Source of the DNA: CAWHJB01 sp963698715
GTDB taxonomy: Bacteria > Chloroflexota > Anaerolineae > Anaerolineales > UBA4823
Length of the DNA stretch: 64,000 bases
Assembly (NCBI GenBank): GCA_963698715.1
Contig: CAVORW010000002.1
Location: forward strand, 558,001 to 622,000
Reading direction: 5' to 3'
Shown here: positions 43,881 to 53,390 of the stretch, piece by piece
Layout: each line of letters opens with the position of its first letter
How positions within the stretch are numbered: the first letter of the stretch is position 1
Program-made: the position numbers and the translations under genes
Notes under the pieces: model-generated
The model's input: the letters and a program-made list of their open reading frames with translations, nothing else
Database searches by the model: none
Told to the model about the DNA's origin: nothing

Positions 43881-44206
43881 GGTGATGCCGATTAAAACTT
43901 AGCCTGCTTGCCCTAGAGTCGTAGATAATAGTTGCTCTTCAAATTTTGAGTGCTCCTCACCACAGTGTTTCCCGAAGAGCAAAAAAACACCATATGAGGG
44001 CGCCCTCGTGATATAATCACTTTCGCATAATTTAAGGGTCTCCGAAAATTTCTGTGCGAAGGGCATGATGTGCATCACACATCCACCACCAGAGAGCTTC
44101 CTGAAGAACCTGACTTTGTGAAAATTTGAAGTCAATGAGCCTGGTTTTTTCGATTGAACTGCGAGAACACCAGCTTGGATCCATTTTCTACTGCGGAGGT
44201 TTGCCG
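43881..44206. other. Intergenic region upstream of the STAS gene
   Basis: A stretch of 326 bases. It contains a perfect 12-base palindrome GAGGGCGCCCTC at 43996-44007 next to ATATAATC, which could be an operator beside a -10 element, but no -35 is clear. The STAS frame is open back to 44126, yet the well-spaced GGAGG at 44195-44199 points to the ATG at 44207. Nothing else is seen. Confidence 0.4.
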
Positions 44207-44542
44207 ATGGATATCACCACAACCCAGTATAAACATAGCGATCTTGTCAAAGTGATTGGCCGAGTGGATAGTTTTACCGCTCCAAAGTTGGCAGAAGTGA
44301 TGGAAGCGATCACGGAGTCGGGACGCTATAAGATCGTTTTCGATATGACCGGGCTCGAGTATATGTCCAGCGCTGGTTTACGAGTCTTGATCAGTACCCA
44401 GAAAACTTGCAAACGCTATAATCGCGGTGAAATCGTCCTGGCCTGTGTTCCGCAGAGAATTTACGATGCCCTCGATCTGGCGGGTTTTGTGCCGCTCTTT
44501 AAGTTTTATGATGATGTAACTGCGGCCGTTGGCAACCTGTAA
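44207..44542 (+). CDS. STAS-domain anti-sigma factor antagonist
   Basis: About 111 residues, a single STAS domain. DSFTAPKLAEVMEAI is followed by IVFDMTGLEYMSSAGLRVLI, which contains the serine phosphorylated by the partner kinase. In partner switching, the unphosphorylated form binds the RsbW-like kinase and frees its target. The kinase and phosphatase genes follow downstream, but a strong terminator lies between, so this gene may be transcribed separately or read through. Confidence 0.9.
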   Translation: MDITTTQYKHSDLVKVIGRVDSFTAPKLAEVMEAITESGRYKIVFDMTGLEYMSSAGLRVLISTQKTCKRYNRGEIVLACVPQRIYDALDLAGFVPLFKFYDDVTAAVGNL

Positions 44543-44602
44543 TTTTTAGATCGGCTCCTGCATTTCTTAATGGCCCGGCCGATTGCCTGTCTGGTAGTTT
44601 TG

Positions 44603-44656
44603 GGATGAGGGTTGGAAGACGGTTCGGACTTCCACCTTCATCCTTTGTTTATTTTT
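44603..44656 (+). terminator. Intrinsic terminator after the STAS gene
   Basis: GGATGAGGGTTGGAAG (44603-44618) pairs with CTTCCACCTTCATCC (44629-44643) with one bulge, and TTTGTTTATTTTT follows. This is a standard Rho-independent terminator. Confidence 0.8.
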
Positions 44657-44806
44657 GAAGCATACAGGCAGGCGCGGGCAGTTTGCCATCAATCATTCGC
44701 ATAAATCCGGCTATTGGAATTGCTGTGACCCCGCCGCAGGAATTCCCAAAGTTCCGGTGATGATTGGTCAACGATGCCTGCGCATTGCTGAGTGATACTA
44801 ACGACT

Positions 44807-45250
44807 ATGGAACCCACAAGGTCAGCGGTTTTTTTAGCCCAGTTCGAGAGTCTGGATAGCATCCGTGAATTCGCAGGAACAGCAGCCGAAGATTGCGGTC
44901 TCAGCCCCAGGGATGTATATGCCGTCCAGATGGCTGTTGATGAAGCCTGCTCGAATATTATTGAACACGCTTATGGGGGAGAATGCCTGAGTGAGATCGA
45001 ATGCAGCTGCTTCTTCGAATCGCACGCTTTGACCGTGCAAATTGTTGATTGTGGCGAGCGATTCAATCCACTGGAAATTCCTGAGCCTGATCTGAACGCC
45101 AGCTTGGAGGAGCGTGACACAGGTGGGCTGGGTTTGTTTTTCATGCGCAAATTGATGGATGAAGTCCGGTTTTCTTTCAATCAGGATGTTGATGCAGAAG
45201 GCACCGGATGCAATATCTTGACAATGGTCAAACGTAAGCAGCAGTCATAG
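44807..45250 (+). CDS. RsbW-like serine kinase / anti-sigma factor
   Basis: About 147 residues with a GHKL ATPase fold. The N box is VDEACSNIIEHAYGG, the G1 box VDCGERFNPLEI, and the G2 region DTGGLGLFFMRKLMDEV. Such kinases phosphorylate a STAS antagonist or hold a sigma factor. The ATG at 44807 gives the usual N-terminus; a GTG at 44792 is also possible. It is followed after only five bases by the PP2C phosphatase gene, which would reverse its action. Confidence 0.88.
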   Translation: MEPTRSAVFLAQFESLDSIREFAGTAAEDCGLSPRDVYAVQMAVDEACSNIIEHAYGGECLSEIECSCFFESHALTVQIVDCGERFNPLEIPEPDLNASLEERDTGGLGLFFMRKLMDEVRFSFNQDVDAEGTGCNILTMVKRKQQS

Positions 45251-45255
45251 GCCGA

Positions 45256-48200
45256 ATGGAGTCGCTTGTGAATAGCACTGAAGCGGTCTGGAGACAAGTT
45301 CTTCAATTAGGCGAGCGCCTGCTCGCATTGAAATCTTCAACCAGCCTGGTCACGCCTCAGGGGGGAGAGCGTGAGCTCGGCAGTTTGTTTCTTCAGCAGC
45401 GCCAGTTGATTCTTGAGACGACCAGTCAACTGCTGGGTTGCGAAGCCCAGTTGTGGTTGTCGCGCGACTTGTTGCCTTTTTCAGCCTCCCAAATTTCCCC
45501 CTCTTTGCAAAAGCAATTTCCCTCTGCGCCGGAAAGCGAATTGATGCAAAAGGCGTTGGAAGCCGTCCAGGCCAATGGATCGAGCCTGCCAAATGCTTTC
45601 TCGCTGGAAAGCGAAGCCGCCTCATTGGCTTTTCCGTTGATCATCCAGCCGGATGGGATATCCATAGCGATGATCCTGGGTGTCTTACAAGTCGAAAAAC
45701 CAGCGGGAAAACCATTCACTGAGCAAGAGATGGCCTTGTTGGCCGGCCTGGCTACCCAGGCGGCGATTGCTTTGCACGCCAGCTACCAGACCGCGATTGA
45801 AAAATGGCGGATCCAACAGTTGACTCTGGTGCGCCGGGTTGTCACCCAGATTGCTAATGTGCGTGATCTGGATGAACTCTCCCGCCAGGTCACCAGGTTA
45901 ATTCTGGATACATTTGATTACTATTATGTGGCGATCTTCACGGCTGAAAAGGGTCACGAATACCTAGACTTCCGAGCCAGCGCGGGCGGTATAAGAGATC
46001 TGCCCGAGGGCGAGCGAGCTCCGGCCCTTAGCATTCGAGTGGGCGATGGCATCATCGGCCAGGTCGCTCAAACCGGGCAGGAGATCGTTGCCAATGATGT
46101 CAGTCAGGAGCCGCGCTTTCAGTATTTAGAATCCCTGTCCGATACCAGGGCCGAGGTTACTCTGCCGCTAAAGATTGAAGACCGGGTGCTTGGGGTCCTG
46201 GATGTCCAAAGCGATCAGCTGGGTGACTTCCAGGAGACCGATATGCTGGTGCTGCGGGCTTTGGCGGGCAGCATTGCCGTTGCAATTGAAGGAGCCCAGC
46301 TATTCCATACGCTCAACCGGCGCGCTGAGCAGCTGACGATTGTATCGGAGGTCAGCAATGCAATTGCCTCAATTTTAGATGAAGGGCAGTTGTTGGAAGA
46401 GCTGGTTCACTTACTCCAAAAACGACTCGGTTTTCCATACGTGCACCTCTTTTCTGTGCACCCTGGCCGTCGTAAGGTGTTTTTCGAGGCCGGCAGCGAT
46501 CACCGCCGGCATGTGCTGAAAGCCGAGGGATTTGCTTACGATCTCGATGATCCCAAGGGAATGATCCCCTGGGTGGCTCGCCAGGCCGAATCCCTGCTGG
46601 CCAATGATGTCACTTCAGAGCCGCGCTACCGGCCCTCCGTTTTACCACCGGACAACACGCTTTCTGAGCTGGCTGTACCGATCATCTTTGGTGGGGTGGT
46701 CCTGGGCGTTATCGATCTTCAAAGCGATCGTCGCAATGCGTTTGATATTGATGATGTGTTCGTTCTGGAGACTCTAGCTGATAGCGTGGCAGTCGCTTTG
46801 CGAAACGCGTTTTTATACCGTTCGGAACTCTGGCGCCGTCAGGTGGCAGACAGCCTGAGGGAAGTTGCTGGTTTGCTCTCGGCGGATGTTGATCAGGATC
46901 AGGTCCTGGAAGCTATTCTGGCCGAAATGAAGCGCAGTTTGCCATGCGATGTTGCCGCGGTCTGGCTGTTGAATGATAATAATTTGGCATTTGAAACGAC
47001 TGAAACCACTCACCTGCGCCTGGCAGCTGTTTTAGGTTCGGATGAGAGCGGCGGCAGCCTGGGCGAATTGATCGATCAATTAGAGCGACAATTGGACCAG
47101 CCGGCAAAAACCTGGCTGCTGGAAGCCTTGCATGCAGCCGAACCATTGGTGCGCAACGAGCTAACTGAATTTGAGCCAATTGGCGCGGTCCTTGGTTATC
47201 CCTCTGATTATTCAGCCATTGCTGCCCCTTTACGCGTTGGTGAGCAGCCGCTTGGCGTGTTAAGCCTGGCACATCGCACTTCAGGCCGATACGGCAGTGA
47301 GGCGCGTGCCATGACTGCTACGTTTGCCAGTTATGCAGCTGTGGCAATTGAAAACACCCGCCTGTTCGAAGCTGCTCATGAGCAAGCCTGGGTATCAACC
47401 GTGCTACTGCAGGTAGCTGAAGCCACCCAGAACCTCACCAATTTGAATGATCTGCTGGCTACTGTCGTTCGGATTACTCCGATGCTGGTCGGGGTGAAGG
47501 CCAGCGCGCTCTACATGTGGGATGAAATGGCCGAGGCTTTCGCGCCCGCGACCGCTTCTGGACTGACCCCCGACCAGCAGTTGGCCTTTGAACGCTGGCG
47601 GTACGCTCGGGGCGATAGCGAGATTTTTGACCGGTTACTGATAGAGAAGCGCCCCGTCTTAACCCATAGCCTGGCCAAAAGCCCCAGGCTGCCCGGGGTC
47701 ACTTTTTCGACGACCGAGATCTTGCCGGATGCCGAATTGATGATTTTGACTCCATTGCTGACCAGGGGAGAAATGCTGGGCGCTTTGTTGGTGGATTACA
47801 GCACCGATATACCAGGAGTCAGCAATCTGGAGACCCTGGAGCATCTCTTCGATGAACGGCTGGCTATTTTGCAGGGGATCGCCCACCAAACTGCAGTTGC
47901 CGTAGAAAATATTTACTTGATGAAGGCTCAAAAAGAGGAGGCCTATGTCTCGGTTGCTTTACTGCAAGTAGCCCAGGCAGTGGTCAGCCTGAATGATTTG
48001 GACGATATTTTGGGGGCTATCGTACGTATCACACCGATCCTGGTCGGTGTCCGGCGCAGCCTGATCTTCCTGTGGGATAACGAGCGTCAGGTATTCCAAC
48101 TTGCTCAATCGTATGGCATCCCGCGCAGTGCTGGTAAAACGATCTATGCTCCTCAGGAGTTTGAGATCCTGGAAAATGCCCGCAAATATGACCGTTTGAT

Positions 48201-49308
48201 GGCTTATCCATTGGGCGATAACCGCGCCGCATTGGATGCTGAAACGCAGGAGCCGCCCGATTCCTGGTCTGGTATGAAGCTGGACGATCTGGATCGGGTC
48301 GATGAATATCTGTTCGGGGATACCCGCCTGTTACTGGCTTTCCCGCTTTCGGTCAAGGGCGAAGTGGTTGGCGTGTTTTTGGTCGAAGAACCTGAGGGCA
48401 GCGGCGCTGGAGGCGCTTTGGGAAGCGGTACGATAAGGCGGCAGCGGGAGAAACGGCTTGAAATAACAACGGGTATCTCCCAGCAGGCAGCCCTGGCAAT
48501 TCAGAACGATCGCCTGCAGTACGAGATGGTTGCGCGGGAAAGGCTGGAGCAAGAATTGCAGCTAGCCCGCCAGATTCAGCGCACTTTTTTGCCGCACCAG
48601 CTGCCGGAGCTCCCCGGTTGGAGCCTGGATGTGCGCTGGCGGACCGCCCGTGAAGTTGGTGGTGATTTTTATGATGTTTTTGAACTGCCAGATGAGCGCC
48701 TTGGCATGGTGATGGCGGATGTTGCGGATAAAGGTATGCCTGCAGCGCTTTTTATGGTCCTGGTCCGCACTTTAGTACGAGCGACAGTGCAGGGCATCAC
48801 TTCACCGGCTGAGGTGTTGGCCCGCGTCAATGACGTTCTGGTCCCAGATGCCCAGCAGGGGATGTTTGTCACCCTGGTCTATGCCGTGCTGGATAAGAAA
48901 ACAGGCGAATTGGTGTATGCCAACGCTGGGCACAATCCTCCTTTGTTGCTTCGCAATCGCACGTTTAGCGTTGAGGGTTTGCAGAAAGGTGGAATGGCGA
49001 TCGGTGTTTTGGATGGAAGCCGGGTTGATGAACACCGCGTCCAGATTGAGGCAGGTGATTACCTGGTTTTCTACACCGATGGGGTAACGGAGGCGTTCTC
49101 GCCGGATGGCGAGATGTATGGGGAAGAACGGTTGAAAGCCATCATCCGAGGTGAGGCGGATTGGCTCCCTGATTTAAACTCTGAGGTTGCCTACGGTACT
49201 GCGGCTGAGATGTTGGAGGCAATCGACGATTCTGTTTGCGTTTTTTTGGGGGATTCGCTGCCGTATGACGACTTGAGCCTGATGGTGCTGCGGCGGCTGT
49301 CTGCCTGA
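45256..49308 (+). CDS. Multi-GAF PP2C (SpoIIE/RsbU-type) serine phosphatase
   Basis: A 1350-residue cytoplasmic protein. About six GAF-type sensory modules fill residues 40-1080; the fifth and sixth share a repeated opening (LLQVAEATQNLTNLNDLL and LLQVAQAVVSLNDLDDIL). A coiled-coil link (RERLEQELQLARQIQRTFLP) leads to the SpoIIE domain at about 1120-1345, with metal-binding VGGDFYDV, MVMADVADKGMPAAL, ANAGHNPPLLL and FYTDGVTEA. All catalytic Asp residues are present. It would dephosphorylate the STAS protein when the GAF modules sense a ligand or state, completing the partner-switching set. Confidence 0.92.
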   Translation: MESLVNSTEAVWRQVLQLGERLLALKSSTSLVTPQGGERELGSLFLQQRQLILETTSQLLGCEAQLWLSRDLLPFSASQISPSLQKQFPSAPESELMQKALEAVQANGSSLPNAFSLESEAASLAFPLIIQPDGISIAMILGVLQVEKPAGKPFTEQEMALLAGLATQAAIALHASYQTAIEKWRIQQLTLVRRVVTQIANVRDLDELSRQVTRLILDTFDYYYVAIFTAEKGHEYLDFRASAGGIRDLPEGERAPALSIRVGDGIIGQVAQTGQEIVANDVSQEPRFQYLESLSDTRAEVTLPLKIEDRVLGVLDVQSDQLGDFQETDMLVLRALAGSIAVAIEGAQLFHTLNRRAEQLTIVSEVSNAIASILDEGQLLEELVHLLQKRLGFPYVHLFSVHPGRRKVFFEAGSDHRRHVLKAEGFAYDLDDPKGMIPWVARQAESLLANDVTSEPRYRPSVLPPDNTLSELAVPIIFGGVVLGVIDLQSDRRNAFDIDDVFVLETLADSVAVALRNAFLYRSELWRRQVADSLREVAGLLSADVDQDQVLEAILAEMKRSLPCDVAAVWLLNDNNLAFETTETTHLRLAAVLGSDESGGSLGELIDQLERQLDQPAKTWLLEALHAAEPLVRNELTEFEPIGAVLGYPSDYSAIAAPLRVGEQPLGVLSLAHRTSGRYGSEARAMTATFASYAAVAIENTRLFEAAHEQAWVSTVLLQVAEATQNLTNLNDLLATVVRITPMLVGVKASALYMWDEMAEAFAPATASGLTPDQQLAFERWRYARGDSEIFDRLLIEKRPVLTHSLAKSPRLPGVTFSTTEILPDAELMILTPLLTRGEMLGALLVDYSTDIPGVSNLETLEHLFDERLAILQGIAHQTAVAVENIYLMKAQKEEAYVSVALLQVAQAVVSLNDLDDILGAIVRITPILVGVRRSLIFLWDNERQVFQLAQSYGIPRSAGKTIYAPQEFEILENARKYDRLMAYPLGDNRAALDAETQEPPDSWSGMKLDDLDRVDEYLFGDTRLLLAFPLSVKGEVVGVFLVEEPEGSGAGGALGSGTIRRQREKRLEITTGISQQAALAIQNDRLQYEMVARERLEQELQLARQIQRTFLPHQLPELPGWSLDVRWRTAREVGGDFYDVFELPDERLGMVMADVADKGMPAALFMVLVRTLVRATVQGITSPAEVLARVNDVLVPDAQQGMFVTLVYAVLDKKTGELVYANAGHNPPLLLRNRTFSVEGLQKGGMAIGVLDGSRVDEHRVQIEAGDYLVFYTDGVTEAFSPDGEMYGEERLKAIIRGEADWLPDLNSEVAYGTAAEMLEAIDDSVCVFLGDSLPYDDLSLMVLRRLSA

Positions 49309-49321
49309 ACCGAAAAAAATG

Positions 49322-49356
49322 GATCGCCGGACGTGGGGGGGGCACGCCCGGCGATC
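49322..49356. terminator. GC-rich hairpin after the phosphatase gene
   Basis: GATCGCCGG (49322-49330) pairs with CCGGCGATC (49348-49356), with inner CGTG/CACG around a run of G. It starts 14 bases after the stop codon. There is no T-run. A second imperfect GC hairpin with a similar G-run follows near 49370-49400. Confidence 0.5.
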
Positions 49357-49510
49357 TAAGGAGGGCCACCGGTGCTGGAGCACGGGGGGGGCGTGCTGAC
49401 AGCTTATTCCGGTGACACGACACCTGTAATACCAATAAGAGGGAGGGCAGGTGTCGGCCTCTTTAATATACACTATTTTGACCTTAATAGCATTAATGGT
49501 GGATTAATAT

Positions 49511-49531
49511 TTCGGACAGGTAGTGTCCGAA
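49511..49531. terminator. Small hairpin between convergent genes
   Basis: TTCGGACA (49511-49518) pairs exactly with TGTCCGAA (49524-49531), loop GGTAG. Read on the minus strand it is followed by ATATTAAT and may end the NYN nuclease transcript. Confidence 0.5.
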
Positions 49532-49540
49532 TTGTACCAG

Positions 49541-50020
49541 TCACTCATCAGATTCTCCCCCAAAGATTTTCAGCCAGTTTTTTATTTCTTGCGCATCCAG
49601 GGCAGGCTCTTGTTGCCCTGCTGGCTTTTCTAAGCCTGCATTAAGTACCTGCTTTAGAAGCCCGGCAAACTGATCGGTGGTAAGCGTATGCGCTTTGGCC
49701 CAGCGGGCAGCTGCCAGAACTTCGTGATCGGAGCTGATCACGGTCCAGTTTTGGGCTGTGCGTTTCAGCTGTCTTAAGCGTTCTCGGATCGCCTCGTCAG
49801 CCGTTTTCCCTTGCCGGATGAAACGGGCGGTTACCAGTCCAAATTTCTGGCTGCGAGCCTGGGTAGGCGGGGCGTTGTCGAAGAACACTTCCACTTTTTT
49901 GCGCGAGAGTCGGCAATACTCTTGCAACAATTCGATCAACCTTTCTTCGTCATCCAGATCGTGGAGGCTTAGCCCATTTAATTTTGGGATTAAATTATGA
50001 CCATCAATGATTACGGACAT
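49541..50020 (-). CDS. NYN-domain ribonuclease (YacP-like)
   Basis: About 159 residues. SVIIDGHNLIPK at the N-terminus has the first acidic residue of the PIN/NYN nuclease fold, EVFFDNAP the second, and WTVISSDHEVLAAARWAKAH the third. YacP (Rae1) proteins cleave mRNA on ribosomes in Bacillus. I used the ATG at 50020, which places the first strand at the very start; a TTG at 50056 is possible but adds an unconserved tail. The gene is convergent with the phosphatase gene. Confidence 0.85.
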   Translation of the reverse strand: MSVIIDGHNLIPKLNGLSLHDLDDEERLIELLQEYCRLSRKKVEVFFDNAPPTQARSQKFGLVTARFIRQGKTADEAIRERLRQLKRTAQNWTVISSDHEVLAAARWAKAHTLTTDQFAGLLKQVLNAGLEKPAGQQEPALDAQEIKNWLKIFGGESDE

Positions 50021-50161
50021 ATTCCCGATTGTAGTTTCAATTACAGCCTGCGTCAATCTTGGTGATTAGCCGAAGGCAATTTGGACTCCTTCAAAACAAC
50101 CCGCCAATCACTTATGCAAAACGCTACTCTGGCAGACCGCAATTCAAAACTGTTCAGCGGT

Positions 50162-50191
50162 TTGCATCGCGCCCTAGAGACCCTTTATAAT
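50162..50191 (+). promoter_or_regulatory. Candidate sigma-70-type promoter for the LysM-dnaX run
   Basis: TTGCAT at 50162-50167 and a perfect TATAAT at 50186-50191, with an 18-base spacer, 48 bases before the ATG of the LysM protein gene. Confidence 0.5.
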
Positions 50192-50238
50192 AGCCACATT
50201 GCCAGATTTATGCTATCATCTTCTGGGGAGAAAATGTC

Positions 50239-50949
50239 ATGAAACAGTGGAAACGGCTTGTCTATTATTTGCTGCTGAACGTGTTCGTTTCGGCTTGCAC
50301 AATCCTGATCGTCCTGTTTTTTTGGGAGCGCACCCGGAATCCTAGCCTGGAGGATGGCTTAACGCTGGTGTTCGGCGGTGCCCAACCCCCCACACCAACC
50401 TTATCCATCTCTCCCACGCCTGCTGATACCCCTACCCCAGCACCGACTTCCACACCGGCTTTCATTGTCTATACGGTAAAGTCTGGAGATACATTTGGCC
50501 TGATTGCTGAGGAGTACGGGGTCACTGTCGATGAATTAATGCAACTGAATGGTTTCACAGACCCCAGCTCACTCGGCGTGGGCGAGCATCTCCAGATTCC
50601 AATTGTGACCAGAGCGGCTCCTATGGTTAGCGGTGAGGTGACTATTGATAGTGTTATAGGGGTTGGCGATTTACAAGCAGAGCGGATCTTGTTAAAACAT
50701 CTAGGTGATGGAGAGATCTCTCTGGTGGGCTGGAAAATTCTGGATGAGAATGCCAATGTTTTCACATTTCCACAATTCCCCGAATTAATCTTGTATAAAG
50801 CCGGGGCCGTGAATGTGCTGACGCGGGCTGGCAGCGACACAGTGGTTGATCTATATTGGGGGCTTTCCGAAGCTGTCTGGCGCTCGGGGGAAACGGTTAC
50901 CATGCAAGATGACCAGGGCCGTGTGCGAGATACTTATCAGATACCATGA
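50239..50949 (+). CDS. Membrane-anchored LysM protein with lamin-tail-like domain
   Basis: A 236-residue protein. One membrane span at residues 8-30 (YLLLNVFVSACTILIVLFFW) is followed by a Pro/Thr-rich linker (PTPTLSISPTPADTPTPAPT). A LysM module follows at residues 74-120 (YTVKSGDTFGLIAEEYGVTV, VDELMQLNGFTDPSSLGVG). The last 90 residues (GEISLVGWKILDENANVFTF and following) resemble a lamin-tail domain. It would sit outside the membrane and bind peptidoglycan-like glycans. Its stop overlaps the ATG of the next gene by four bases. Confidence 0.8.
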   Translation: MKQWKRLVYYLLLNVFVSACTILIVLFFWERTRNPSLEDGLTLVFGGAQPPTPTLSISPTPADTPTPAPTSTPAFIVYTVKSGDTFGLIAEEYGVTVDELMQLNGFTDPSSLGVGEHLQIPIVTRAAPMVSGEVTIDSVIGVGDLQAERILLKHLGDGEISLVGWKILDENANVFTFPQFPELILYKAGAVNVLTRAGSDTVVDLYWGLSEAVWRSGETVTMQDDQGRVRDTYQIP

Positions 50950-51383
50950 GTCATGTTGATGAATTGATCCGTAAGGCCATTGAGGATGGCAAGTTCAGCA
51001 ACCTTCCAGGTGAGGGCATGCCTCTTTGCCTGGAAGAAAACCCCTGGGAAGATCCGGGCTGGCGGATGGCTTTTCATGTATTGCAAGCCAACGGTTTTAC
51101 ACTCCCATGGATAGATCAGCACCAGTTCATCGAGAAGGACCTTGATCAGGCCAGGCGCATGCTTGCTCAAGCCTGGTGTGAACGCCAAACCAATCAAACA
51201 GCCTCCGGGGAACAGGCCTGGCGGCGAGCGATCCAAACCTTCAAATTGCAGGTCGGAGCGATTAACCAACAGATCAGAAACTATAATTTATCGGTTCCCC
51301 TGGAACGATTTCAAAAGCGGTTGGTACCTGTAGAACAAGAGCTAGATCGGTTGACCACACCGCACCTCTCTGATACACTCTAA
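50946..51383 (+). CDS. DUF1992 (DnaJC28-like) protein
   Basis: A 145-residue protein whose N-terminal half is the DUF1992 domain: VDELIRKAIEDGKFSNLPGEGMPL, with the GxGxPL type ending and a following Trp-rich NPWEDPGWRMAFHVL. The family is named from a human J-domain protein, but there is no J domain here. Function is unknown. It joins the LysM gene by ATGA overlap and is three bases before dnaX. Confidence 0.82.
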   Translation: MSHVDELIRKAIEDGKFSNLPGEGMPLCLEENPWEDPGWRMAFHVLQANGFTLPWIDQHQFIEKDLDQARRMLAQAWCERQTNQTASGEQAWRRAIQTFKLQVGAINQQIRNYNLSVPLERFQKRLVPVEQELDRLTTPHLSDTL

Positions 51384-51385
51384 AC

Positions 51386-52969
51386 ATGTCTCAAGCGCTA
51401 TATCGCAAATGGCGGCCCAACCGCTGGAACCAGGTCGTGGGCCAGGAGCATGTGATCCAAACCCTTCAGCACGCTGTCACCGCGGAGCGAGTTGCCCATG
51501 CTTACCTGTTTGCCGGACCACGTGGTACCGGAAAAACCACGACCGCGCGCCTGTTAGCTAAAGCGGTTAACTGCCTGGCTGAAGAGCTGGCCGAACGACC
51601 CTGCGGCCAGTGTGAGCATTGTCAGGCTGTCAATCAAGGCCGTTTCCTGGATCTGATCGAGATCGATGCAGCTTCCAATACCAGCGTAGAAGATGTACGC
51701 GATCTGCGAGATAAGATCAATTTCTCCCCCAATCAGGCCCGCTATAAAGTTTATATTATCGATGAAGTTCACATGTTATCGACTGCGGCCTTTAATGCCT
51801 TATTAAAGACTTTAGAAGAGCCGCCTGCCCATGCCATTTTTATTCTGGCAACAACTGAGGTTCACAAGATTCCGGCTACGGTGCTCTCGCGCTGCCAGAG
51901 GCATGAGTTTCGCCGGATTCCTGTCACAGATATCGTCGCTCATTTAAGGCATATGGCGGATAGCGAATCGATTCGGATTTCCGATGAAGCGCTAACTCTG
52001 ATGGCCCGCCAGTCGACAGGCGCATTGCGGGACGCAATCTCCCTGTTGGATCAGCTTGCCTCGACCGGCGACAATATATCATTGGAGCTGGCTCAAGATC
52101 TGTTGGGAACCGCTGCCAACCAGGCAGTCCTCAATGTGGTGGAAGCATTGATTGGCCAAAAGCCAGATGAAGGGCTGGCTCAACTTCACCAGGCGCTGGA
52201 TGCCGGTAGTGATCCGCGCCAGTTTGCTCGCCAGATAGTAGAGTATTTGCGGGACTTGCTCTTAATCCGGATGGGCAGTGCCGATCAGGTGGATGCCACA
52301 GCCGAAGTGCGGGCTCAGATGGCGCGCCATGCTCAAGCGCTCGACAATCCTACACTTTTAAGATACATCCGCAATTTTAATCAGGCGGCTGTTGACGCCC
52401 GTGGCTCATGGCAGCCATCGTTACCCCTTGAAATGGCGTTTGTCGAATCTTTGGAAGCTCGGGACGAAGTTGCTGCTTCTGCACCTGCCGCACCGACCCA
52501 GTCTATAGTTGGCCCATCAGCATCCAAAACCAAATCGGCTGCCAGGGCAAGTAAAACTCCTGCAGAGAGCGGCGAAATTTCTGAGAGCCCGGTGTTGGAT
52601 GCCGCCGGTGGGGATCGGATGTTGCAAAAGATCAACGATAACTGGCGAAAAATAGTGGACCTGGTCAGCCAGCGCAGCCGTCAGACTTTGGGGCTATTGA
52701 ATTCCTGCAAGCCATTCGGAATGAAGGATGGCGTCCTGTTTTTAGGTTTCAATGGTGAGTTTGCCAAATCAAAGATGGAGAAAGACGATTCAATCGATCA
52801 TATTAAAATCACTTGCCAGGCGGTCGAAGATGTGATGGGCAGCGCAATCCCCATCCGATGTTTTGTTGCGACTGGGCGTGGCGGTAAATTGCCACCCGAT
52901 ATTGACAGCGATGGGATGGTCGCGGCAGCCTTACGAGATCTGGGTGGAGAAATTGTCGATATTCAGTAG
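51386..52969 (+). CDS. dnaX: DNA polymerase III subunit gamma/tau
   Basis: A 527-residue clamp-loader ATPase. P-loop GPRGTGKTTTARLLAKAVNC near residue 45, the zinc module with CGQCEHC, Walker B IIDEVHMLS, the following FNALLKTLEEPP, and sensor 1 LATTEVHKIPATVLSRCQR are all present. Domain III follows to about residue 350. A Ser/Ala-rich linker leads to a C-terminal tau-like domain (residues 410-520). I see no A-rich slippery site that would make a short gamma form. It heads the conserved dnaX-ybaB-recR run. Confidence 0.95.
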   Translation: MSQALYRKWRPNRWNQVVGQEHVIQTLQHAVTAERVAHAYLFAGPRGTGKTTTARLLAKAVNCLAEELAERPCGQCEHCQAVNQGRFLDLIEIDAASNTSVEDVRDLRDKINFSPNQARYKVYIIDEVHMLSTAAFNALLKTLEEPPAHAIFILATTEVHKIPATVLSRCQRHEFRRIPVTDIVAHLRHMADSESIRISDEALTLMARQSTGALRDAISLLDQLASTGDNISLELAQDLLGTAANQAVLNVVEALIGQKPDEGLAQLHQALDAGSDPRQFARQIVEYLRDLLLIRMGSADQVDATAEVRAQMARHAQALDNPTLLRYIRNFNQAAVDARGSWQPSLPLEMAFVESLEARDEVAASAPAAPTQSIVGPSASKTKSAARASKTPAESGEISESPVLDAAGGDRMLQKINDNWRKIVDLVSQRSRQTLGLLNSCKPFGMKDGVLFLGFNGEFAKSKMEKDDSIDHIKITCQAVEDVMGSAIPIRCFVATGRGGKLPPDIDSDGMVAAALRDLGGEIVDIQ

Positions 52970-53020
52970 GGAACAAGCCAAGACAAAACAACAACTAACA
53001 ATTTATTGGAGGTATCGATT

Positions 53021-53347
53021 ATGGCAAAAGGATTTAAAGCACCAAAGATGGGCGGCCAAATGGGGATGATGCAGCAGCTGCAGAAACTGCAAGAGCAAAT
53101 TCAGACCACCCAGGCTCAGCTTGCCGAGGAAACTGTCAGTGCGACAACGGGTGGCGGGGCTGTTAAGGTGACGGTCACGGGGGACCAGCGCTGCCAGGCG
53201 GTTGAGATTGATCCGGAAATCTTGCAGGATGCAGATGCTGAAATGCTTCAGGATCTGATATTAACCGCCTTCAATTCAGCTTTAGAAAAATCGCGCGAGA
53301 TGGCTGCCGAACGGTTAGGGCCATTATCCAGCGGACTGCCGTTCTAA
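53021..53347 (+). CDS. YbaB/EbfC nucleoid-associated protein
   Basis: A 108-residue protein, the family's usual size. MMQQLQKLQEQIQTTQAQLAEETV is the helical dimerisation part and GGGAVKVTVTGDQRCQAVEIDPEI the beta part; family members bind DNA as tweezer-like dimers. The ATG at 53021 follows GGAGG by eight bases. Placement between dnaX and recR is conserved in many bacteria. Confidence 0.93.
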   Translation: MAKGFKAPKMGGQMGMMQQLQKLQEQIQTTQAQLAEETVSATTGGGAVKVTVTGDQRCQAVEIDPEILQDADAEMLQDLILTAFNSALEKSREMAAERLGPLSSGLPF

Positions 53348-53390
53348 ACGCTATTTCTAGCCGAACTGGCTATTTGACACCCCAACCAGC

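Noticed and set aside
51386..52969. A dnaX frameshift site making a short gamma subunit
   Set aside because: No run of A followed by G with a stem-loop is seen near the end of domain III.
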